Part shown: positions 56,891 through 64,000 of the stretch, in pieces | Numbering within the stretch: the first letter of the stretch is position 1 | Layout: each line of letters opens with the position of its first letter | Assembly: GCA_023898685.1 (NCBI GenBank) | Contig: CP060234.1 | Location: 930,001 to 994,000 of the forward strand | Direction of reading: 5' to 3' | Source of the DNA: Phycisphaeraceae bacterium | GTDB taxonomy: Bacteria; Planctomycetota; Phycisphaerae; Phycisphaerales; UBA1924 | DNA length: 64,000 nucleotides | Made by a program: the position numbers and the translations under genes | Notes under the pieces: model-generated | The model's input: only the letters and a program-made list of their open reading frames with translations | What the model was told of the DNA's origin: nothing | The model's database searches: none

Positions 56891-58318
56891 TCACGCGTGG
56901 TGCAGCACCCCCTCGCACGCGGCCTGCCCCCGCGCGAACGCCTCCTCATTCAGGTCCAGCACGGAGCAGTTCGCCTTGAGCGCCTGCCGCAGCGTCGCGA
57001 GGAAGCTCTCCGCCGGGAACAGGTCGGTCGCCGCCTGCATCGCGCCGAGCGCCACCACGTTCTTGACCATCCGCTTGCCCAGCTCCTGGGCAATCTCGGT
57101 GCAGGGCACGCCGACGAGGCGGATGCTCTTGTCGAGCTCGGGCGTCTTGTCGATCACGCTCGAGTCGTAGACGATCGTGCCGCCTTTCCGCACGGTCGGC
57201 CCGAACTTGTCGAGGCTCGGGGCGTTGAACGCGACGAGCAGGTGCGGGTGGGGCGACGACGGGCTGAGCACCTCATCATGCGCGATGTGCACGTCGGCGT
57301 AGGACGTGCCGCCGCGAGATTCGGGGCCATAGCTCGGGATGTGGGTCGAGTCCCACCCCTCATTGATCGCGGTCCTGGTGGTCAGCATGGCGATGGTCTG
57401 GGCCCCGTCGCCGCCCGCGCCCGCGAACTTGATCTCGATGTCCCGCTCGTCAACGTGGGCGGGGAAACCGTCGCCGAAGCGAGTCGGCTTGGTGTTGGTG
57501 CCGCCGAGGACCCGGACGACGTCGTCCGCCTTGAACGTCGGCGTGCCGAGGTCGAACCAGGGCTCGACCGTCTCGTCCTTCTTGACGCCCAGCGGGAAGT
57601 ACCTGGTCATCTCGTTCTTGACCCATTCCTCGGCTTCGACGGGCGTCATCTTCAGGTGGGTCGGGCACTCGGAGAGGATCTCGACGAACGCGAGCCCCCG
57701 GTTCTCGACCTGGAGCGTCAGCGCCTTCTTGATCGCCTTCTTCGCCCGCATCCGCTGCTTGGCGTCGAAGAGCGCACACCGCTCCACGTAGATCGGCCCG
57801 TCGATCTGGCTGACGATCTCCGCCATCCGCAGCGGGTCGCCCGCGAGCTTGCCCCGCCCGTCCGGCGTGGTCGTCGTCTTCTGGCCCGGCAGCGTCGTCG
57901 GCGCCATCTGTCCGCCGGTCATCCCGTAGATCGCGTTGTTCACAAAGATGAACGTGATCGGCATCCCGAGCTGGCAGGCCTGCATGATCTCGGCCAGGCC
58001 GATCGACGCGAGATCGCCGTCGCCCTGGTAGCTCAGCACGATCGCGTTGGGATTCGCGACCTTGTGCCCGATGGCGACCGCCGGCGCCCGGCCGTGCGCG
58101 GCCTGCGTGTTGCCCACGTCGAGATAGAAGTAGAGGAACACCGAGCACCCCACGGGCGAGATCGCCACGGTGCGGTCCTGGACGCCCAGCTCATCGATCG
58201 CCTCGGCGATGTACTTGTGCACGAGCCCGTGCCCGCACCCGGCGCAGTAGTGCGTCGCGTGCCCCTTGAGCCCCTCGCCGTGCGCGTGCCGCTCGAACTT
58301 CTGGTAGAACGCGTTCAC
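56891..58318 (-). CDS. 2-oxoacid:ferredoxin oxidoreductase, fused beta and gamma subunits
   Basis: 475 residues from a GTG (58318) overlapping the previous stop as GTGA. The first 290 residues are the TPP-binding beta subunit: YCAGCGHG, SPVGCSVFLYF, SYQGDGDLASIG and FVNNAIYGMTGGQ (TPP/Mg site). From about residue 325 a gamma-type domain follows: IKFAGAGGDGAQTIAML, SYGPESRGGTSYADV and VALGAMQAATDLF. Together with the upstream gene it forms a complete enzyme that decarboxylates a 2-oxoacid (2-oxoglutarate or pyruvate) with CoA and ferredoxin. The beta-gamma fusion is unusual. Cytoplasmic. Confidence 0.88.
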   Translation of the reverse strand: MNAFYQKFERHAHGEGLKGHATHYCAGCGHGLVHKYIAEAIDELGVQDRTVAISPVGCSVFLYFYLDVGNTQAAHGRAPAVAIGHKVANPNAIVLSYQGDGDLASIGLAEIMQACQLGMPITFIFVNNAIYGMTGGQMAPTTLPGQKTTTTPDGRGKLAGDPLRMAEIVSQIDGPIYVERCALFDAKQRMRAKKAIKKALTLQVENRGLAFVEILSECPTHLKMTPVEAEEWVKNEMTRYFPLGVKKDETVEPWFDLGTPTFKADDVVRVLGGTNTKPTRFGDGFPAHVDERDIEIKFAGAGGDGAQTIAMLTTRTAINEGWDSTHIPSYGPESRGGTSYADVHIAHDEVLSPSSPHPHLLVAFNAPSLDKFGPTVRKGGTIVYDSSVIDKTPELDKSIRLVGVPCTEIAQELGKRMVKNVVALGAMQAATDLFPAESFLATLRQALKANCSVLDLNEEAFARGQAACEGVLHHA

Positions 58319-59796
58319 GCCGCACCCCCCCTTCTGCCCGCGGTCTCGGCCCAGGTCCCGGGTCTCGTGCCGAGCCCGACGATCGCCGGCTCGCCCCGCG
58401 TCATCGATCTCACCGCGGCCATGATCTCGCGAGCCTGCGGCAGCACGCCCCCGCCGTGCCGGACGCGGCCGACGGGCGGCAGGTCGAGCACGCCCGCGTG
58501 GCTCAACGCGAGGCGGATCTCGTCCTCGAGTTGCCCGGGCCCGCCCTCGATGATGACCAGCCCCTTGGCCTGCGGCAGCAGGCTCTTGAGCGCATCGACC
58601 GGGAACGGCCAGAGCGTGACCGGCTTGAACAGCCCGGCCTTGATCCCCTCGTCGCGCAGCGCCTCCACCGCGCCCTTCGCCATCCGCGCCGGCGTGTTGC
58701 AGGCGACGAGGATCCACTCGGCGTCGTCGCAGCGGAACAGGCTGGCCCGCTGCTCGTCCCGCTCCATCGCGGCGTACTTCGCGAGGATGTCCTCGTTGTG
58801 CGCCTCGAGATCAGGCTCGATCAGGTTGATCGAGCAGTTCAGATTCCCCCGATGCACCTCGTCACCCCAGACCGCCCATTCGGGCAGGCCCGGCTTGACC
58901 ATCGAATCGGGCAGCTTCACCCGGCCCGACATCTGCCCCAGATATCCGTCGCTCGCCAGGATCACCGGGTTGCGGTACTTGAAGCTCAGGTCGAACGCGA
59001 GCATCGTCAGATCGAGCATCTCCTGGGGCGTCGACGGCGCGAGCACGATCGCGTGGGTGTTGCCGTGCCCCAGGCCCCGGCACACCAGCTTGATGTCCTC
59101 CTGGGCCGGGGCGATGTTGCCCAGGCCCGGTCCGCCCCGCATGACGTTGAAGAACACGCCGGGGAGCTCCGAGCCGATCATGTAGCTGATGCCCTCGAGC
59201 ATCAGGCTGAATCCGGGTGAGCTGGTCAGCGTCATACAGCGCAGCCCGGCCCCGCCGCAGCCGTACATCATGTTCACCGTCGCGACCTCGCTCACGGCCT
59301 GGACGAACACGCCGTCGAGCTGGGGGAGCACCTTCGCGAGCAGCTCGGCCCCCTCCGTCGAGGGCGTGATCGGATACCCGAAGAAGTGCCGGCATCCCGC
59401 CAGCACCGCCCCCACGGCCGAGGCGTAGTTGCCCTTGAGCACCATCGGCTCGAGCGGGGGCAGGGCGACCCGCTCGTCGGGAATCGCCACCGGCGTCGGG
59501 GCCGTCGTCTGACGCGCCCCGAAGAGCTTCTCGGGGTCCTGCAACTCGAACTCCGGCAGCTCCTGCGGCATGGGCATCAGCCCGTGCGGCTCGGGGCACG
59601 CCTCGAGGCACAGCCCGCAGCCGTTGCACAACTCGGTGTCCACCACGACCGGGGTCAGCCCCGTCCGCGGGTCGATCTCGTCGGACATGTGGATGCAGTC
59701 CTTCGGGCAGGCGGGGATACACCGCCCGCACGATTTGCAGAACTGCGGGTACAGGAACGGTCTCGGCTTGGCTTTCTTGCCGTTTTCGCTCACCAT
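58315..59796 (-). CDS. 2-oxoacid:ferredoxin oxidoreductase, fused ferredoxin and alpha subunits
   Basis: 493 residues from the ATG at 59796 with GGAAAGG upstream. The N-terminus is a delta-type 2x[4Fe-4S] ferredoxin (CKSCGRCIPACPKDC and CNGCGLCLEACPEP, about 20-75). The alpha subunit follows: LKGNYASAVGAVLAGCRHFF, GYPITPSTEGAELL, QAVSEVATVNMMYGCGGAG, TLTSSPGFSLMLEGISYM and GGPGLGNIAPAQEDI. The order delta-alpha then beta-gamma in two overlapping genes means all four classic subunits are coded by two polypeptides. It would serve an oxidative or reductive TCA step and reduces ferredoxin. A promoter lies at 59922-59950. Confidence 0.9.
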   Translation of the reverse strand: MVSENGKKAKPRPFLYPQFCKSCGRCIPACPKDCIHMSDEIDPRTGLTPVVVDTELCNGCGLCLEACPEPHGLMPMPQELPEFELQDPEKLFGARQTTAPTPVAIPDERVALPPLEPMVLKGNYASAVGAVLAGCRHFFGYPITPSTEGAELLAKVLPQLDGVFVQAVSEVATVNMMYGCGGAGLRCMTLTSSPGFSLMLEGISYMIGSELPGVFFNVMRGGPGLGNIAPAQEDIKLVCRGLGHGNTHAIVLAPSTPQEMLDLTMLAFDLSFKYRNPVILASDGYLGQMSGRVKLPDSMVKPGLPEWAVWGDEVHRGNLNCSINLIEPDLEAHNEDILAKYAAMERDEQRASLFRCDDAEWILVACNTPARMAKGAVEALRDEGIKAGLFKPVTLWPFPVDALKSLLPQAKGLVIIEGGPGQLEDEIRLALSHAGVLDLPPVGRVRHGGGVLPQAREIMAAVRSMTRGEPAIVGLGTRPGTWAETAGRRGGAA

Positions 59797-59921
59797 CGCC
59801 CCCGCCTTTCCGGCCGCGCGGCTCGTGTCCCGCGTCCCGCGGCCCTTGCTGATCCCCCGCCCCCCGAATCGGTCCGGGCCGGCCCGCAAGAGCCGGCGAT
59901 GACCAGAGGCTATATCGGATA

Positions 59922-59950
59922 ATCATAGCGCTAAAAGGGGTGTGATACAA
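59922..59950 (-). promoter_or_regulatory. Sigma-70-like promoter of the oxidoreductase operon
   Basis: On the minus strand TTGTAT (59950-59945) and TATGAT (59927-59922) are 17 bases apart, in the only A/T-rich stretch of this intergenic region. The -10 box matches five of six consensus bases, the -35 box three. Confidence 0.55.
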
Positions 59951-59990
59951 CAGATACGGGAACCCGGGCGACCCGGTTCGCGGGCCGCGA

Positions 59991-60905
59991 TCAGGCCGCA
60001 AGCGGCGAGGCCGCGGCGGTCAGCCAGTCGGCGGCGAAGCGGTCGAGCAGCGCGATTGCCACGCGACCGGCCGCGGCGAGCCTCGCCTCGACCAGGACCG
60101 TCAAAGGTCCGAGAACATCCTCTCCCGGACCGATGGCCGCCTCGTCGAGCAGGCGCTTGGCGACGACGAGATCATGGTGGTCACCCATCCCATCGTGCAG
60201 CGCTTCGAGGTCATCGAGCAAGGCGCGAGCCGCATCGGGCTCGAGACAGTGCCGGAAGATCTCGACGGTGTACCGCAGCTGTTTCGCCTGGATTCTCGCG
60301 GCGTGCAGGGCTTCGTGTGTGGCCGGGCGGGCCCGGATCTGGTCGGCGAGCTCGGCCGCGACTCCCCCGAGTTGCTTCTGCGCGAACGGTCCCAGCGGCC
60401 CGACATCGCCCTCTTCCGGGCGGGCGTGGTGGGCCGACTCGACCAGCCGATCACGGATCTCCCGCAGCCGGCGCGGGCGGCACTCCGCCCGGGCCCGCTT
60501 CAACTCGCCCCGGGCCGCCTCCCGCCGGGCCCGGCTGCGCGCGAGCATCACCCCGACCGCACGGTCGACCCCGGGATCGGCGTCGCCCAGGCGACGCCAG
60601 AGCGCGTCCTGCACGTCCAGGTCGCGGGCAAGCCCCGCCGCCCGCCTGAGCCGCTTGAGATGCTTGGTCGCCTTCGCGACCGCCTTCTGGTCCAGGCAGG
60701 GGGCGAACGCGTCGAGCGTCGCGCCGGCACGCCGGCACGAGGTGCGAAGCTGGTGCACCAGTTCCGGGTCGCCGTCGGGGTGCCTCACGGCCGATCGCAA
60801 CCGCTCGATGACCGCGTCGAGGCGCACGATCACAGCGACCCGGGCCGCCGCCTTCGTGGTCAGCCCGGGCGTGAGATCACGCATCCGCCCGGCGGGCGAG
60901 GCCAT
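59991..60905 (-). CDS. CHAD-domain protein
   Basis: 304 residues with GGGGAGGA before the ATG at 60905. The all-helical CHAD domain shows its histidine and basic signatures: ELVHQLRTSCRRAGATLDAF, LKRLRRAAGLARDLDVQ and, in the second half, EALHAARIQAKQLRYTVEIF with HDGMGDHHDLVVAKRLL. CHAD domains bind polyphosphate and target proteins to polyphosphate granules. No CYTH domain is attached, but a separate CYTH gene lies 3.3 kb downstream on the same strand. Cytoplasmic. Confidence 0.88.
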   Translation of the reverse strand: MASPAGRMRDLTPGLTTKAAARVAVIVRLDAVIERLRSAVRHPDGDPELVHQLRTSCRRAGATLDAFAPCLDQKAVAKATKHLKRLRRAAGLARDLDVQDALWRRLGDADPGVDRAVGVMLARSRARREAARGELKRARAECRPRRLREIRDRLVESAHHARPEEGDVGPLGPFAQKQLGGVAAELADQIRARPATHEALHAARIQAKQLRYTVEIFRHCLEPDAARALLDDLEALHDGMGDHHDLVVAKRLLDEAAIGPGEDVLGPLTVLVEARLAAAGRVAIALLDRFAADWLTAAASPLAA

Positions 60906-61145
60906 GATGGTCCTCCCCGGGCCCGGCCGAGACCGGGCCCCTCATTGACAGGATACACCACCGCCCGGATCGGCGATCCGGGCCCCGCGGTGCTGGCCCC
61001 TGTCGAGGGCCGGCCCTATCCTTGCGGCCCAGCCACGCGGTGGCAGATGACCAGAGCGCCGATGGCCAGAGGGCCAGGCTTCCCGACCGACGAATCTGGC
61101 CATCTGGAACTCTGCCATCTGGCGATTTGGAAAGGACCCCGGACC

Positions 61146-62594
61146 ATGGCCGCAGGCACGCAAGGCACGATCTCCCAGGTCATCGGCTCGACCTTCGACG
61201 CGCAGTTCCCCGAAGACCAGCTCCCTGAGATCTACAACGCCCTCCACATCGACTGGGACCAGGACGGCAAGGCGATGAAGCTGACCGGCGAGGTGCAGCA
61301 GCACCTGGGCGGGGGGCGCGTCCGCGCCGTTGCGCTGGGCTCGACCGACGGCCTCAAGCGGGGCATGACGATCAGCGACACCGGGGCCTCGGTCTCGGTG
61401 CCCGTCGGCGAGAAGGTGCTGGGCCGCGTGTTCAACCTGCTCGGCGAGCCGATCGACAACCGCCCCGCGCCGGACATCAGCGAGCGCCGCCCGATCCACC
61501 GCGAGGCGCCCGAGTTCACCGAGCTCAACCCCAAGACCGAGATCCTCGTCACCGGCATCAAGGTCATCGACCTGCTCTGCCCCTTCGTCCGCGGCGGCAA
61601 GATCGGCCTGTTCGGCGGGGCGGGCGTCGGCAAGACCGTCATCATCCAGGAGATGATCGCCCGCGTGGCCCGCGAGTTCGGCGGCTACTCCGTCTTCTGC
61701 GGCGTCGGCGAGCGCACCCGTGAGGGCAACGACCTCTGGCGCGAGATGCAGGAGGCCGAGTACACCGACGAGAACGGCAAGAAGGCCCACGTCATCGACA
61801 AGGTGGCGATGGTGTTCGGGCAGATGAACGAGCCCCCGGGCGCCCGCCTCCGCGTCGCCCTCTCGGGCCTCACCATGGCCGAGAACTTCCGCGACGAGTC
61901 GGGCAAGGAGACGATGATCTTCGTCGACAACATCTTCCGGTTCACGCAGGCCGGTTCCGAGGTGTCCGCCCTTCTGGGCCGCATGCCGTCCGCGGTGGGC
62001 TACCAGCCGACGCTGGCGACCGAGATGGGCGAGTTGCAGGAGCGGATCACGTCGACGAGCAAGGGCGCCATCACCTCGGTGCAGGCCATCTACGTGCCCG
62101 CCGACGACCTGACCGACCCCGCCCCGGCCACCGCCTTCGCCCACCTCGACGCGTTCGTGGTGCTCGAGCGCGGCATCGCCGAGAAGGGCATCTACCCCGC
62201 CGTCGACCCGCTGGCCTCGACGAGCCGCATCCTCGACCCGGGCGTCATCGGCGAGCGGCACTACAACGTGTCGCGCCAGGTGCAGCAGATCCTCCAGCGA
62301 TACAAGGACCTCCAGGACATCATCGCCATCCTCGGCGTCGACGAGCTGAGCGAAGAGGACAAGCTGGTGGTGGCCCGCGCCCGCAAGATCGAGCGCTTCC
62401 TCAGCCAGCCGTTCTACGTCGCCGAGGTGTTCACGGGCTTCTCGGGTGTCTACACGCAGCTCGAGGACACCATCGACAGCTTCGAGCGCCTCGTCGCGGG
62501 CGAGGGCGACGACCTGCCCGAGTCGGCGTTCATGTACGTCGGCACGCTCGACGACGCCCGGGCCAAGGCGGAGAAGGCCGCGGCGAACGCCTGA
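61146..62594 (+). CDS. atpD: F1 ATP synthase beta subunit
   Basis: 482 residues. Catalytic signatures: GGAGVGKTVIIQEM (Walker A), VGERTREGNDL (catalytic Glu), FVDNIFRFTQAGSEVSALLG, PSAVGYQPTLATEMGELQER and VYVPADDLTDPAPATAF in its local form. The N-terminal barrel begins GTISQVIGSTFDAQFPE. Beta carries the catalytic nucleotide sites of the F1 head. It is a stand-alone gene here: no atpC follows and no atpA or atpG precedes; atpG is at 23903 on the other strand. The upstream gap contains imperfect repeats of ATCTGGC (about 61099-61132). Confidence 0.97.
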   Translation: MAAGTQGTISQVIGSTFDAQFPEDQLPEIYNALHIDWDQDGKAMKLTGEVQQHLGGGRVRAVALGSTDGLKRGMTISDTGASVSVPVGEKVLGRVFNLLGEPIDNRPAPDISERRPIHREAPEFTELNPKTEILVTGIKVIDLLCPFVRGGKIGLFGGAGVGKTVIIQEMIARVAREFGGYSVFCGVGERTREGNDLWREMQEAEYTDENGKKAHVIDKVAMVFGQMNEPPGARLRVALSGLTMAENFRDESGKETMIFVDNIFRFTQAGSEVSALLGRMPSAVGYQPTLATEMGELQERITSTSKGAITSVQAIYVPADDLTDPAPATAFAHLDAFVVLERGIAEKGIYPAVDPLASTSRILDPGVIGERHYNVSRQVQQILQRYKDLQDIIAILGVDELSEEDKLVVARARKIERFLSQPFYVAEVFTGFSGVYTQLEDTIDSFERLVAGEGDDLPESAFMYVGTLDDARAKAEKAAANA

Positions 62595-62845
62595 TCGAAT
62601 ACAGGACCCGATTCCTCGAAGCCGCGTCGCGAGTCGCGGTATTCTCGTGCGCGTTCAAATCAGCGCACAGAGTGTCGAGACGCGTTTTATCGGACGCTGC
62701 GATACCCCAAGCACCCGAAGTCAGTCTTGCCTGTCATCCACCCGCGCAGTAATCTCGATGCCGCCGGGGTTGACTCGCTCGGCGCGCCCGCCGGTCGATA
62801 CCCGGCGTCACCGCTCGCGCGACGCCCAGACAAGAAGCCACCACC

Positions 62846-64000
62846 ATGTCCACCCCGATCGCACCCCACGGCCTTCACCGCGCCGCCTCCTGCCTCGCCG
62901 CCGTCGCCCTGCTCGGCCTCGCCTCATCGCCGGCCGCGGCCCAGCTGGACGGCCCACTCGTCATCTACGGCAACGATACAAACACCCAAGACCTGCTTGG
63001 AGCCTCAGTAGACATCGACGGGGGCACGATCATCGCTGGCGCACCGGGCGACACGCCCCACGGGAACTTCTCCGGCTCTGCCTATCTCTTCGACGTGGCC
63101 ACCGGCGCCCAGCTCTTCAAAGTCGTTCCCAGCGACGGCGCGAGCCAGGCCCAGTTCGGCGCCAGCGTTTCCATCTCGGGCGACCGCGCGATCGTCGGCG
63201 CACCGAACGCCAACAAGGTCTATGTCTTCGATGTCCAGACCGGGCAGCAGGTCCGCGTCATCCAGGGCCCGGGCCCGTTTGGCTTCGGGCAAGCGGTCGA
63301 TCTCGACGGAACGACCGCCATCATCGGCTCTCCGTTTACCAACAACTTCCTGGGCGCAGCGTATCTTTACGACATCGAGACCGGGCAACCGATTTCTACC
63401 TTCGGGGGCGCTGGGGGGAACTTTGGCATAGGCGTTTCGATTCGCGGCGATCGTGCCGCGGTCGGCGCACCGAACGGCGTCAATCAGGTTCGGCTCTACG
63501 ACACAGGCACCGGCGCGTTGATCACAACCCTTCAGAGCGCCCAGTCGAGTGGCTTCGGTGAAGATCTGGACATTCAGTTCGGGCAGGTCGTCGTCGGCGC
63601 ACCTGCGACAGTGGCAAACGGGTTCACCACGGGACGCGTTGCGACGTTCGATGCGCCGTCAGGGACAGCGCACATCTTTGCGTCGTGGCCTCCCTTCGCC
63701 ATCGGAAGCACCGTTGCCGTGAACAGTGCCGGTTACCTTGCGACGGGCACCGAGTTTGATCCGTTTCAGGGCAATCCGGGCCAGGGTACGCTGGTCTCGT
63801 ACGGCTCCGATATGTCGGTCTCTGCCAACGTATTCCTCTCTGTGCCCGCGTCGAGTCTGGCCGCGTACGACGAGTATGTCGTCGTCGGCCTGCAAGGCGA
63901 CCCTGGTTTCGGTTCCAGCGCTGGCGCCGTCAATGTCTACACGGATGCCCGCACGCTCGTTCTCCGGTTCCTGTCTCAGCCCGAGAGCGCGATCGTGTCC
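62846..64000 (+). CDS. Secreted FG-GAP-like beta-propeller protein (partial)
   Basis: An open frame from the ATG at 62846 to the window end (385 codons, no stop). Signal peptide: MSTPIAPHGLHRAASCLAAV then ALLGLASSPAAAQ. The mature part consists of repeats of the form FGASVSISGDRAIVGAP...KVYVFDVQTG, LGASVDIDGGTIIAGAP...AYLFDVATG, FGIGVSIRGDRAAVGAP, i.e. the GASV/AIVGAP-type integrin-like beta-propeller blades found in planctomycete surface proteins. A dockerin or similar anchor may lie beyond the edge. Base usage is less GC-rich than the neighbours (several CTT, GTT, GCA codons). The 250 bases before it hold no gene. Confidence 0.82.
   Translation, partial: MSTPIAPHGLHRAASCLAAVALLGLASSPAAAQLDGPLVIYGNDTNTQDLLGASVDIDGGTIIAGAPGDTPHGNFSGSAYLFDVATGAQLFKVVPSDGASQAQFGASVSISGDRAIVGAPNANKVYVFDVQTGQQVRVIQGPGPFGFGQAVDLDGTTAIIGSPFTNNFLGAAYLYDIETGQPISTFGGAGGNFGIGVSIRGDRAAVGAPNGVNQVRLYDTGTGALITTLQSAQSSGFGEDLDIQFGQVVVGAPATVANGFTTGRVATFDAPSGTAHIFASWPPFAIGSTVAVNSAGYLATGTEFDPFQGNPGQGTLVSYGSDMSVSANVFLSVPASSLAAYDEYVVVGLQGDPGFGSSAGAVNVYTDARTLVLRFLSQPESAIVS

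Noticed and set aside
62640..62680. A GTTCAAATC sequence resembling a tRNA T-arm
   Set aside because: The flanking bases do not pair as a T-stem, and no acceptor or anticodon arm can be drawn around it.
62446..63561. 371-codon plus-strand frame over the end of atpD and the last gene
   Set aside because: Shadow frame; it ignores the atpD stop and the signal peptide at 62846, whose frame stays open to the window end.

Overview
The window looks like chromosomal DNA of a high-GC planctomycete, most likely class Phycisphaerae. The evidence is several secreted proteins ending in the Phycisphaerae-type dockerin module that closes with Gly-Cys(-Pro), PEP-CTERM-like proteins with a VPAPA...RRR tail, a sulfatase, and housekeeping genes scattered singly (atpG, atpD and nuoD each stand alone). 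No tRNA, rRNA, CRISPR array or complete transposon was seen. This taxonomic call is inference from protein style, not a database result.

Layout. 1-6.3 kb: the end of one dockerin protein, a CsaA-like tRNA-binding protein and three tandem paralogous secreted dockerin proteins on the minus strand, two of them behind a shared structured leader. 6.4-10.9 kb: a mirror-image module, PEP-CTERM gene / palindrome / helix-turn-helix-like gene facing helix-turn-helix-like gene / palindrome / PEP-CTERM gene. 11-14 kb: Na/phosphate cotransporter and an RCK-type ion channel, then a secreted SGNH esterase. 15-19 kb: rsmD overlapping a UvrD-PD-(D/E)XK helicase-nuclease. 19-24 kb: an M16 peptidase and a dockerin protein. 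24-26 kb: atpG, then an XRE regulator with two small membrane proteins behind a large dyad operator. 26-33 kb, minus strand: mfd, a permease with a Cys/His-rich loop, two sulfotransferases. 33-36.7 kb: nuoD, a gene split by an in-frame TGA, an uncharacterised protein, a DUF4157 mini-protein, a lipoprotein. 36.8-47 kb: nhaA with a structured leader, an FAD oxidoreductase, a SpoIIE phosphatase, a lipoprotein, a sulfatase, a CoA transferase, birA. 47.5-56 kb: a fatty-acid operon rpmF-plsX-fabH-[two secreted fibre-like genes]-fabD-lipoprotein-fabG. 56-61 kb, minus strand: a CYTH protein, a two-gene 2-oxoacid:ferredoxin oxidoreductase made of fused subunits, a CHAD protein. 61-64 kb: atpD and the start of an FG-GAP-like secreted protein that runs off the window.

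The most unusual layer is non-coding. The window carries several unrelated families of short palindromic elements, most built as two hairpins in inverted orientation (REPIN-like doublets). One family has five copies whose hairpin stems covary. Intergenic copies mostly lie between convergent genes, and copies of two families lie inside coding sequence (the UvrD-like helicase and mfd), where they are translated. The second notable system is the mirror-symmetric PEP-CTERM/regulator module at 6.4-10.8 kb, whose two divergent intergenic regions share a GTTTCC/GGAA palindrome.
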